From assembly GCA_026928325.1 (NCBI GenBank), contig JAIXKS010000047.1, positions 118,049 to 171,935 on the forward strand: a stretch of 53,887 nt of DNA, read 5' to 3'. Position numbers and translations under genes: made by a program. Below, one piece after another: positions 1-7,932 of the stretch. The number at the start of each line of letters is the position of its first letter. The first letter of the stretch is position 1. The notes under the pieces are model-generated. The model saw nothing but the letters and a program-made list of their open reading frames with translations. It was not told where the DNA came from and did not search any database. Origin of the DNA: Chitinophagales bacterium. Lineage in GTDB: Bacteria > Bacteroidota > Bacteroidia > Chitinophagales > Saprospiraceae.

Positions 1-89
1 CATAGTTACCACTATGCCTGCGTTTTTTGCCTTGATCTTTAAAAAAAATAACTTCCATTATTATTTAAATCTTTTTATAGACAGAGCAC
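1..89 (+). repeat. R1 MITE-like repeat, right half (copy A)
   Basis: The right part of the R1 element, cut by the window edge. It matches the copies near 24.2-24.5 kb and 44.4 kb in the same orientation, including the small palindrome CATAGTTACCACTATG at the left edge, and ends in GACAGAGCAC followed by the TA target dinucleotide at 90-91. It has no coding capacity and lies just upstream of ftcD. Confidence 0.85.
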
Positions 90-173
90 TAATAAATTTT
101 ATAATATTATTGAGGAAGAATAAACAACTAATTCTCGATAAATCTGTTTAAAATACAAAATATCAAATCAGAT

Positions 174-1856
174 ATGATGTATCAACCTATTGTAGAATGT
201 GTTCCGAATTTTAGTGAAGGTCGGGACATGAAGGTGATTAAACAAATTACAGACGAAATTGAATCTGTCGAAGGTGTTAGATTGCTGGATGTTGACCCTG
301 GTAAAGCCACAAACCGTACGGTAGTGACCTTTGTTGGACATCCGGATGTCGTAATAGAAGCGGCTTATCGCGCCATTAAAAAGGCAGGAGAAGTGATAGA
401 TATGTCCAAACATAAGGGCGAACATCCTCGTATGGGTGCGACCGATGTATGTCCTTTGATCCCTATAGCTAATATTTCCATGGAAGAAACGGCGGCCTAT
501 GCCCATAAACTTGGACAGCGTGTCGGAAATGAACTTAATATTCCTATTTATATGTACGAATCCGCTGCAACACAACCGGAAAGGCGCAATTTGGCCAATA
601 TCCGAGCTGGTGAATATGAGGGATTTGCCACTAAGATTAAAGATGCCAAATGGAAACCAGATTATGGTGCCGCAGTTATGAATACACACGCTGGAGTGAC
701 AGCTATCGGTGCAAGAGATTTTCTTATTGCCTATAATATCAATCTCAATACGACCTCCGAAAGAAGAGCTAATTCAGTAGCTTTTGATGTCAGAGAAGTA
801 GGTCGTGTCAAAACCAATGAGAAAGGCAAAAAAGTGCTAGATGAAAACGGTCAACCTATCAGAATACCCGGAGTGTGTAAGTCGGTAAAAGCAATCGGAT
901 GGTATATCGAAGAATATGGCGTAGCGCAGATATCGATGAACTTGACTAATATCAATGACACACCATTGCATATTGCATTTGATGAATGTTGTAAGAGTGC
1001 GACGGCTAGAGGAATGCGCGTTACCGGTTCAGAATTGGTCGGCTTAGTACCTAAATCCGTATTGGTCGATGCAGGAAAATACTTCCTCGAAAAGCAAAGA
1101 CGTTCTGTAGGAATATCTGAAAGAGAATTAATCCATATTGCAGTAAGAACACTAGGATTGGACGAATTAGCGCCTTTCGATCCAGATAAAAAAGTGATAG
1201 AATACTTATTGGAAGATAAGTCGGCAAGACCACTTGCTTATAAGACCCTAACAGAATTTGCCGATTCGACCGCTTCAGAGACGCCTGTACCTGGTGGTGG
1301 TAGTGCCTCGGCTTATGTTGGTGTTTTGGGCGTTGCACTAGGAACCATGGTTGCCAATCTGAGTTCTCACAAGAAAGGATGGGATGATAAGATTACCTAC
1401 TTTTCAGAATGGGCAGAAAAAGGTCAGGCCATTAAAGACAAATTATTGCGTTTAGTGGATGCTGATACGCAAGCTTATAATAAAATCATAGAAGCTATTC
1501 GCATGCCTAAAGCAACAGATGTTGAAAAACAATTGCGTAAAGAGGCACTCAATGCAGCTACGAAAGGCGCTATCGAAGCACCTATGGAAGTGATGCGAGT
1601 AAGTCTTTCGTCGATGGAATTAATCAAAGCCATGGCCACGCACGGCAATCCCAATTCTGTATCAGATGCCGGTGTAGGTGCCATCTGTGTTCGTACCGCT
1701 ATCGAAGGCGCAGGTCTAAATGTTAAAATTAATTGCGTAGGTTTTGAAGATCAAGCCTATGTAGCCAATGCCAAGCAGCAAGTTGCGGACATGTTAGATC
1801 AAGCCAAGGTAATGGAACAAGAGATTTTGGCCATAGTCGAAAAACTAATGGAATGA
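174..1856 (+). CDS. ftcD: Bifunctional glutamate formimidoyltransferase / formimidoyltetrahydrofolate cyclodeaminase
   Basis: Cytosolic enzyme of histidine degradation. It transfers the formimino group of formiminoglutamate to tetrahydrofolate and then releases ammonia to give 5,10-methenyl-THF. The 560 residues have the length of the two-domain form. The N-terminal formiminotransferase half opens with ECVPNFSEGRD and has the KGEHPRMGATD motif with the likely catalytic His near residue 84. The cyclodeaminase domain starts near residue 350 with ETPVPGGGSASAYVG. Two adjacent ATGs (174 and 177) could both start it. No other hut genes are in the window. A terminator follows. Identification is firm by motif and length. 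Confidence 0.95.
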   Translation: MMYQPIVECVPNFSEGRDMKVIKQITDEIESVEGVRLLDVDPGKATNRTVVTFVGHPDVVIEAAYRAIKKAGEVIDMSKHKGEHPRMGATDVCPLIPIANISMEETAAYAHKLGQRVGNELNIPIYMYESAATQPERRNLANIRAGEYEGFATKIKDAKWKPDYGAAVMNTHAGVTAIGARDFLIAYNINLNTTSERRANSVAFDVREVGRVKTNEKGKKVLDENGQPIRIPGVCKSVKAIGWYIEEYGVAQISMNLTNINDTPLHIAFDECCKSATARGMRVTGSELVGLVPKSVLVDAGKYFLEKQRRSVGISERELIHIAVRTLGLDELAPFDPDKKVIEYLLEDKSARPLAYKTLTEFADSTASETPVPGGGSASAYVGVLGVALGTMVANLSSHKKGWDDKITYFSEWAEKGQAIKDKLLRLVDADTQAYNKIIEAIRMPKATDVEKQLRKEALNAATKGAIEAPMEVMRVSLSSMELIKAMATHGNPNSVSDAGVGAICVRTAIEGAGLNVKINCVGFEDQAYVANAKQQVADMLDQAKVMEQEILAIVEKLME

Positions 1857-1900
1857 TACAATAATCAAGGGCTAAATTTTTCATGATATTAATAAAGCGT

Positions 1901-1936
1901 AAGCACTTCGGATTTTTTCTGAAGTGCTTTTTTTTT
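1901..1936 (+). terminator. Rho-independent terminator after ftcD
   Basis: A 9-bp stem AAGCACTTC/GAAGTGCTT is followed directly by a run of T. It lies 45 bp past the ftcD stop and before the converging antiporter gene. Confidence 0.85.
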
Positions 1937-2005
1937 AGATATCTCATAAAATGAAGCCATCAGACTCATAAAAGTTTGCAACAAAAAGATAAAATAAACT
2001 ATCAT

Positions 2006-3487
2006 CTACGTTGAAGCAGCAACGGTTGGCTTGTACAAACATGCTTTAACAGAATCCAAATCCTCCTGACTATCCCCGATGACCATTAAAATGTCATTTT
2101 CTTCTAATTCGGTAGAACCGCCTGGTCGGATATAAGTTCCATTCCTATTGATCATGACTATAAATGCCGAATTAGGAAAACACAGATCGACAATCCTTTT
2201 ATTGACTGCATAAAAATCGGGCTTGACGATGATTTCATTTAAAAAGGATTTAGGAAATTCAAATAATATTTTATCTGTTTCCGAAATCTGTTTCGAGGAT
2301 TCAGGAAGGGCTACTTTGAGCCATTTCGCAACTATAGAAAGGGTCGTCCCTTGAATAAGCACGGATGTCACAGAGATAAAAAATACAATATTGAAGATCA
2401 TATACGATTTGTCTATCCCGGCTAATAATGGATAGGTAGCAAATACAATGGGAACAGCACCACGAAGCCCAACCCAAGATATGTAGATGCGCCTATTGAG
2501 ATCCATTTTAAAAAACATCAAACTGATAAAGACACTTAATGGTCGCCCTATAAAGATAAGGAATAGCGAAATCAAAAGGCCAATACCAATGTATGGTGTG
2601 ATTTCTGAAGGAAATACTAAGAGGCCTAAGGTCAGGAATAGTATAATCTGCATCAACCAAGCCAATCCGTCGTACATCTGCATGATGGTTTTCTTTTGGA
2701 TGAGGTCTTGATTACCAAGGAAAACCGCACATATATAGATTGCCAAGAAGCCATTTCCACCTATAAAGTCTGTCGCTGCAAAGGTGAAAAACATAAGGGC
2801 GATCATCAATACCGGATAAAGTCCTTCAAAGTCTAAGTCGATGCGATTGATTATCTTTTTGATTAACTTTCCAAAAGCCAACCCAGCGACACCACCTAGG
2901 ATCATCTGCTTGAAAAACAGAGGGATAATAGAAGCTATGCTTTGATCTTGATTGATAACTAGAGTTAAAAATGCAATGGTCAGCACATAGGCCATGGGAT
3001 CGTTGCTTCCGCTCTCTAGCTCTAATGTGGGTCGTAGATTGGATTTTAAGGCGAGACTTTTTGACCTCAAGATCGAGAAAACTGCGGCGACGTCGGTCGA
3101 GGACACAATAGATCCAAGCAACATACTTTCGTAAAATGTAAAATCGGTAACATAATACACAAAAGTCCCTAGCGAAAGCGCAGTTAACAATACACCCAAT
3201 GTCGAGAGGATAAGCCCTTCTTTCAATATGGGTTTTACGGAGGTCCAATTTGTATCGAGTCCTCCCGAAAACAAGATAAAGTTGAGCGAAACTACGCCTA
3301 TAAACTGTGCAATTTTGGGATCTTCAAACCGAATGCCACCGATACCTTCCGATCCTGCGAGCATCCCGATGCCTAGGAATAGCAATAGGGTAGGAACTCC
3401 AAATTTGTAAGAGGTTTTTCCAACAATAATACTTATAAATAGTAAAATCGAACCAACTAAAATTATATTCTCTATGGTTAAACTCAT
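2006..3487 (-). CDS. K+(Na+)/H+ antiporter, CPA1 NhaP2/CvrA-like, with C-terminal TrkA-C domain
   Basis: An inner-membrane cation/proton antiporter of the NhaP2 (cell volume regulation protein A) type. The 493 residues are about 12 hydrophobic segments over roughly residues 1-390. They contain the family motifs SSTDVAAVFSILRSK (ion-binding Asp) near residue 130 and WVGLRGAVPIVFATYP near 340. A soluble tail resembling a TrkA-C/RCK_C domain covers about 405-485 and would sense nucleotide or ion. It converges with ftcD. A TAATTTTG -7 box lies about 40 bp upstream. The transported ion (K+ or Na+) cannot be told from sequence, so no symbol is given. Confidence 0.88.
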   Translation of the reverse strand: MSLTIENIILVGSILLFISIIVGKTSYKFGVPTLLLFLGIGMLAGSEGIGGIRFEDPKIAQFIGVVSLNFILFSGGLDTNWTSVKPILKEGLILSTLGVLLTALSLGTFVYYVTDFTFYESMLLGSIVSSTDVAAVFSILRSKSLALKSNLRPTLELESGSNDPMAYVLTIAFLTLVINQDQSIASIIPLFFKQMILGGVAGLAFGKLIKKIINRIDLDFEGLYPVLMIALMFFTFAATDFIGGNGFLAIYICAVFLGNQDLIQKKTIMQMYDGLAWLMQIILFLTLGLLVFPSEITPYIGIGLLISLFLIFIGRPLSVFISLMFFKMDLNRRIYISWVGLRGAVPIVFATYPLLAGIDKSYMIFNIVFFISVTSVLIQGTTLSIVAKWLKVALPESSKQISETDKILFEFPKSFLNEIIVKPDFYAVNKRIVDLCFPNSAFIVMINRNGTYIRPGGSTELEENDILMVIGDSQEDLDSVKACLYKPTVAAST

Positions 3488-3524
3488 CGTGATGTTTTTC
3501 GTATGCTGATTGAACAGATTTTCA

Positions 3525-3532
3525 CAAAATTA
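3525..3532 (-). promoter_or_regulatory. Putative Bacteroidota -7 box of the antiporter gene
   Basis: TAATTTTG on the minus strand matches the TAnnTTTG consensus, 38 bp before the ATG. No clear -33 TTTG at the expected distance, so support is partial. Confidence 0.35.
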
Positions 3533-3616
3533 GGCAATTCTTTCTAAAATTCTATTTTTGAAGGATAAAATAATAAATGTTTGTCATGATTTTGATAGAT
3601 GCAGTAATTGATAGCG

Positions 3617-3735
3617 AAATCACCAATTCAACTTTGCAGAATCCCATATTCGCACTTCACGCTTCTAGTGGGCTAATATATTTTTTTGTTTTAGTCTCTG
3701 TTAGCTTTATCGTCAAATGGATTGGGATGTATTAA
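3617..3735 (+). repeat. R2 direct repeat, left copy (island boundary)
   Basis: A 119-bp sequence repeated in the same orientation at 8542-8660 with 7 mismatches by eye (about 94% identity). The two copies bracket the island with the peptide operon and IS relics. On the minus strand it encodes IHPNPFDDKANR, which resembles the start of a T9SS type A sorting domain, before a stop; this may show where the repeat came from. Confidence 0.85.
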
Positions 3736-3799
3736 TCCTACTTTGTTTTAATTTAATGAAGTAAAATTAAGACAAAGTATATACAGAGCTTTTCGAAAT

Positions 3800-3967
3800 T
3801 TAAAACGCACAAAATAGCATGCTTATAAAATGATCATTGGTTTTGAATCGCTTGGTGCATCGGTCAGAATCGCATTTTTTGACTTCTTTTGTAATAATGG
3901 AATCATCGATTAATGAAATCAGCTGTACGAAACCAGATTTTGTCAAAAAATGATTACTTTTGCTCAT
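3800..3967 (-). pseudogene. IS4-family transposase N-terminal relic (DUF4372-like)
   Basis: A 55-codon fragment starting MSKSNHFLTKSGFVQLI and continuing KRFKTNDHFISMLFCAF. This is the pattern of the N-terminal DUF4372 domain of Bacteroidota IS4 transposases as I remember it. The reading stops where the family normally continues, and no catalytic DDE region is present nearby. It is a decayed end of an insertion sequence inside the island. Family assignment rests on recalled motif similarity only. Confidence 0.6.
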
Positions 3968-4054
3968 CGTAAAAATGTTTTGCAACACAAAGTTACGATA
4001 AAATAAACATAAAAATATAGCGTTTCGCTTTAAGATTTTCCTGTACCAGAAATC

Positions 4055-4148
4055 GACCAAATTTCAAATACCACAGGAAAGTAAAAGTGGAAACGCCTAC
4101 GAAAAAGCGTGGGCTTTCCTTTTTGCTTTGTGGTATGGGTTCTTGGTC
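4055..4148. other. Nested inverted-repeat element, candidate structured RNA
   Basis: Four pairs of complementary blocks nest in order: GACCAA 4055-4060 with TTGGTC 4143-4148; TACCAC 4069-4074 with GTGGTA 4130-4135; GGAAAG 4076-4081 with CTTTCC 4114-4119; ACGC 4093-4096 with GCGT 4107-4110. The result is one long bulged hairpin. It sits about 220 bp before the peptide ORF. It could be a 5' leader RNA, an IS end or a decayed repeat. The strand of any transcript is unknown. Confidence 0.45.
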
Positions 4149-4227
4149 GGATCTCTGTAACGAGTAGAAGGATAAAGTTCACGCTTTTTCTATTGTATCT
4201 ATACTGAGATATCACAGTTTATGATAG

Positions 4228-4320
4228 AGCGTTTTCAGCTACGCTTGGAGTATTTGCTTGGCCGGCGATACCACAGACCCAAGGCTGACGGGATATGACC
4301 CTTACCCGGCTGATTCACGT
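4228..4320. other. GC-richer foldable segment upstream of the peptide operon
   Basis: A locally GC-rich stretch within AT-rich surroundings. It has stem pairs AGCG 4228-4231/CGCT 4242-4245, GCCGG 4261-4265/CCGGC 4306-4310 and GGG 4290-4292/CCC 4299-4301. It ends about 50 bp before the candidate precursor start. I recognise no known riboswitch. It could be leader RNA or a repeat remnant. Confidence 0.3.
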
Positions 4321-4371
4321 GTGTGAGGAGGCGATTAAAAAGAGAGGGTGTTTTGTAAATTTTTTAATATC

Positions 4372-4590
4372 ATGTTAAAGTTAGATAATTTTTGTAAAAA
4401 AGGAAGAGAGGAATCATTATTTCTTAATAAGCTAGACGACATAGTTGGAGGCAGGCCTGGTGCTACTGGAGACACGGACTGTACTTCTCCAAAGCCACCT
4501 GATAATCTCTCAGACTGTACGGATGGTGGTACAATGTATATAGAAGACTCTGAACCTACAAGTGTTAATGATGATTGTGGTTATATGTAG
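4372..4590 (+). CDS. Candidate RiPP precursor peptide with double-glycine leader
   Basis: A 72-aa peptide from ATG 4372; an in-frame GTG at 4348 would add 8 residues. The leader of about 27 residues ends NKLDDIVGG, a classical Gly-Gly processing site used by C39 peptidase/ABC exporters. The core of about 45 residues (RPGATGDTDC...DDCGYM) is rich in Thr, Ser, Asp and Glu with three Cys. Those are the residues an ATP-grasp ligase would join by ester or amide bonds. A paired TDCT/SDCT motif lies in its middle. The next gene overlaps its 3' end and an ATP-grasp maturase follows, which supports the reading. No homolog can be named without a search; it could still be an ordinary small protein. Confidence 0.6.
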   Translation: MLKLDNFCKKGREESLFLNKLDDIVGGRPGATGDTDCTSPKPPDNLSDCTDGGTMYIEDSEPTSVNDDCGYM

Positions 4591-5446
4591 TCATTTGAGA
4601 GGAAGAATAGTATTATTTTTCCTCTTAATTACATTATCGGGATTTGGGCAAGTAAATCTTAGGGATTATGTATTGGATTCTTTATTCCCACAATTAGATT
4701 ACAATTATCCTTCTGTAAGAGATTTTTATCTTAGCTTAGATGTTCACTCAGATTTTGATCCTAAGGAAATGGAAACTCTACTGATTTATGCACTTAGAAA
4801 TAATGATACGACATTTTTTCTCAATACGCTCGCTGTTTTCCAAGAGAAGTATGGATTGACGATATCCTTAGACCATAACATAGAACTGTATAACGAAGTA
4901 TTTAGAAAGAGTCTATCAGACAAAAAAAGCGTACTGAAAGATGCGAAAACTCTATTTTATGCGAAAAATAACAGAGCCAGATTTGTCAACGACATGTTAG
5001 ATAAAGCGTATAATCTGGACCAGATTTATCGTACTTATTATACTCTCTACAGAAACCCTGTACACAACAATGAGATAATAATTAATACGTTAGATAGCGT
5101 GCTCTATATGATAGATAACATAAATTTTTTAATTCTCAATCATTACTGTGTTACTAACAAAGTAATGATTAATAATTTTGACTTTGGCAATAGCAGCCAT
5201 GAACGTTTTCAGTTTATATTGGCGCATAGGCTAAGACATAAAGATAAGGATTTTGTGCCATTATTTGAGCTTTTAAACGTAAATGGCGTAAACGCTTATA
5301 TCCAGAACAAGATAAATAGCTCCGTCTTTAAAATGTTTGATAAGATTATGAATGATGCATACGGATTTCAAGTGTTTGGATTTATGAAAAACGTGCCTGT
5401 AAACAAAGATTTTAGTACAAATATAAAAGGACCTTATTATAAATGA
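4568..5446 (+). CDS. Secreted or membrane-anchored protein of unknown function in the peptide operon
   Basis: About 292 residues. A hydrophobic N-terminus (VLFFLLITLSGFGQ) looks like a signal peptide cleaved near the Gln before VNLRDY. The mature part is Asp/Asn/Tyr-rich, mostly helical in appearance, with no motif I recognise. The start is uncertain: GTG 4562, ATG 4568 and ATG 4571 are in frame, all overlapping the precursor ORF. The 3' end overlaps the maturase start as ATGA (5443-5446), implying translational coupling. Position between precursor and maturase suggests a role in export, processing, immunity or as target, but this is inference. Confidence 0.7.
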   Translation: MMIVVICSHLRGRIVLFFLLITLSGFGQVNLRDYVLDSLFPQLDYNYPSVRDFYLSLDVHSDFDPKEMETLLIYALRNNDTTFFLNTLAVFQEKYGLTISLDHNIELYNEVFRKSLSDKKSVLKDAKTLFYAKNNRARFVNDMLDKAYNLDQIYRTYYTLYRNPVHNNEIIINTLDSVLYMIDNINFLILNHYCVTNKVMINNFDFGNSSHERFQFILAHRLRHKDKDFVPLFELLNVNGVNAYIQNKINSSVFKMFDKIMNDAYGFQVFGFMKNVPVNKDFSTNIKGPYYK

Positions 5447-6431
5447 TTTTAATTGTATCATCCGAAGAAGATAATTCAACCAGCGAGGTAATTGATTGGA
5501 TTTATTTTTTTAATTTTAAGTTTTTGCGCATTTCCAGTAAAGACATAATTACAATAAAAGAAATAGAATTAGGTTGCAATGATGAAATATGTTTTACTAT
5601 TAATGATAAAGTGTACAACTTAAGCGAATTTAAATGCTTTTGGTACAGACGGAGCAACTTTACCTTTAAATTTGATAATTATATTTTTCAACAAATAATT
5701 TGACTTTAGACAACGAAATTAGAAATCATCTTAAAAAAGAGCAGTCCATTTTACTTGAATATTTTTTATATAAGCTTAAGAACATATGTATAAATCACCC
5801 TGTTGAAAATATGCTTAGTAAAATAGAAGTTTTAAATCGCTGTAGAGTACACAACATTAAATTTCCCGATACGATAATTACAACATCAAAAAAATCAGCA
5901 TCGATCTTTTTTGATAGATACAAAAAGATTATCACTAAAAATATTACACAGGGGGTATTTATTTTTGAACAAAATTTTAATTACGCAATGACTCAAATTG
6001 TATTACGGAGCGATTTAGATAAATTAGGAGACTATTTCTATCCTACTATGTTTCAACAATATATACCTAAACTGTTTGATATAAGAGTTTTTTTTCTTGA
6101 TAAGATTTTTTATAGTTGCTTGATTCTGTCTCAAAAAGATAAAAAAACAAGGATTGATTTTAGGAACTATAACAAAGAAAGGCCAAATCGTATTATTAAG
6201 TTTGATTTACCGGATTATTTGAAAAAGAATCTGGTATTATTGCTCGAAGAACTAAACTTAAAATCCGATTCTATAGATTTAGTTATGGATAAGAATGGGT
6301 GCTTCTATTTTCTGGAAGTAAACCTGGTTGGACAATTTGGCATGACAACATTCCCTAAAAACTATCAATTAGAATGTGAAATAGCAAAATATTTAAAAAA
6401 TGAGAATGATAAAATTAATACCAGAAATTAA
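5443..6431 (+). pseudogene. ATP-grasp peptide maturase (grasp-with-spasm GwsG / graspetide-ligase type), frameshifted
   Basis: Two reading frames together make one ATP-grasp ligase of about 328 aa. The first (5443-5703) has the pre-ATP-grasp N-terminus MILIVSSEEDNSTSEVIDWI and FWYRRSNF. The second (through 6431) has the ATP-binding lysine region KKIITKNI, FQQYIPKLFDIRVF, TRIDFRNY and the metal-binding end FYFLEVNLVGQFG followed by NYQLECEIAKYL. The usual EVNP appears here as EVNL; Glu and Asn are kept. A one-base shift in the T run at 5684-5688 would join the frames as DNYI-FSTNNLTLD. Family members ligate Asp/Glu side chains of a precursor. It overlaps both neighbours. Either an assembly error or a real inactivating mutation. 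Confidence 0.8.
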
Positions 6432-7377
6432 AGATAAAATTCCATACTTTTATCAAACATTGACTTTTACTAAGGAAAAAATAAATATGTATAAACGTTG
6501 TTATCGGGTAGCTGACTTCAAATATTATAATAGTGGTCTTTCAAAATGTCATGGATTTTATACGCCAATTTCAAAATTAATGCTAATAGTATGTGCTTTA
6601 TTTATATTTTCCTGTAAACCAAATGATCTTGATCGATTGAGGGTTTGCTCGGACAACTTTCATTATGATAGTGAAAAAGTCTATGGTTATATTGTTGATG
6701 ATAATGGGAAAGGAGACAGTATCATGATAGATGAAATAAAGTTGAGTAATAATATATATAAATCATGCAGGAGCTTCATATATGAGGTGAACTTTCAACA
6801 TGAAGATATTTTAATGGTAGATACAGTTGAACTATTGATAACCGGAAATGAATTCAAATCTTCAGATCTTCAAAGAGAAATATTGTATATTTCTCAAAAT
6901 TTTTATGGAAATAAGAAGAAAATTGAAACTACTCTATCAAGTTATGGTGTAAATAAATCAAATTTTTTACGTCAATTTGATAAAACAGGGCTAAAAGAAA
7001 GGGAAGATGAGATTTGGTTGCATCCGATGCGGCACAACCAATATTGCATCAATGAAACAGCTCCATTTCCAATGATTAAATACCCGCTTAGAATCGGTAA
7101 TTATTGGTCAGCAAGTATTAAAACTTTTGAACCTTGGGAAGTTTGGAATGATTTAAATATTCACTCTGAATATAAGATAACAGATACAATATACTTTGAT
7201 TATTCAGTAACTGAAAAGATAAAGTGCTGGAAAATAGATGCTTATTCAGAGTATGACGAAACTATAAATCATGTTGTTTTTTACTTTAATGAAAATAAAG
7301 GTTTCGTAAAGATAGATCAAAAATTTCAAAATGGAATAAAAATGAATATATTACTACTTAGCGTAAATGATTTATAA
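6400..7377 (+). CDS. Lipoprotein-like protein of unknown function, last gene of the peptide operon
   Basis: A 325-codon ORF overlapping the maturase end by 32 bp. A lipobox-like stretch MLIVCALFIFSC (residues 61-72) would place the mature C-terminal part of about 254 residues on a membrane. The 60 residues before it (KDKIPYFYQTLTFTKEK, MYKRCYRVADFKYYNSG) are unlike a signal peptide. They may be a separate coupled small protein fused by deletion, or the real start may be ATG 6487 or 6580. The C-terminal half has many Trp/Tyr and looks like an extracytoplasmic beta-rich domain. No family recognised. Possible immunity, receptor or target protein of the peptide system. Confidence 0.6.
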   Translation: MRMIKLIPEIKDKIPYFYQTLTFTKEKINMYKRCYRVADFKYYNSGLSKCHGFYTPISKLMLIVCALFIFSCKPNDLDRLRVCSDNFHYDSEKVYGYIVDDNGKGDSIMIDEIKLSNNIYKSCRSFIYEVNFQHEDILMVDTVELLITGNEFKSSDLQREILYISQNFYGNKKKIETTLSSYGVNKSNFLRQFDKTGLKEREDEIWLHPMRHNQYCINETAPFPMIKYPLRIGNYWSASIKTFEPWEVWNDLNIHSEYKITDTIYFDYSVTEKIKCWKIDAYSEYDETINHVVFYFNENKGFVKIDQKFQNGIKMNILLLSVNDL

Positions 7378-7599
7378 GAGAAATATACTTTAGTTGAGTA
7401 TCTTCTTGTATATTAGTTAGAGGAAAAAGAATTTTATAATTCAGAATCTTGAGCGTGAGACAATACACCGCATCAGCGAAGATTTATATAAAATACTAAA
7501 AAGAATAAATGGCAAGCTAATACTTGAAATGTATCCATCCGACCAACCGCATCTTGGTAATAAATCCATTGTCATTTACTTTTGCTGCAAAAAGTAATT

Positions 7600-7887
7600 A
7601 TGACAAAGCGAGAGCAAATGACAAGATTGGTTGAAGAATTCAACCGGAGCGGACTCACCCAAAGAGCATTTTGCAATCAAAAGCAAATTATTCAATCCAC
7701 TTTTCAATACTGACATCTTAAGCTAAAACGAGAGCATCAGCAATCAACCAATTTTTATCCGGTGGATTTTGACTCAGATGCTACACCCGGGAGCATTGAG
7801 GTATGCTATCCTAATGGTATAAAAATCCGTATGAATCGTTTTAATCTCTGCTACATCAAGCAATTGGTATCATTGAGCCGTGTTTAG
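7600..7887 (+). pseudogene. IS66 accessory protein TnpA-like ORF, interrupted by a stop
   Basis: The frame starts MTKREQMTRLVEEFNRSG and LTQRAFCNQKQ, the helix-turn-helix opening of the small IS66 accessory protein. An in-frame TGA at codon 38 (7711) stops it; the frame then continues with YPNGIKIRMN to a TAG at 7885. The total of 95 codons fits an IS66 first ORF. Non-functional as read. Confidence 0.75.
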
Positions 7888-7932
7888 TCTAAGTTCGTCA
7901 TATCATTATTTTTTATACGGCAGCAGTTGTGA

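Noticed and set aside
3586-3735. 49-codon ORF with one hydrophobic helix ending in R2, resembling a small membrane toxin
   Set aside because: The amino-acid changes between the two R2 copies in this frame are all non-synonymous, and the right copy has no start codon, so there is no sign of coding selection.
4030-4215. 61-codon minus-strand ORF over the nested hairpins
   Set aside because: Low-complexity Arg/Phe-rich translation without recognisable motif; better explained by the inverted-repeat structure.
7440-7610. Short open frame reading NLERETIHRISEDLYKILKR before the IS66 left end
   Set aside because: No start codon, no recognised family; may be a gene remnant but cannot be supported.
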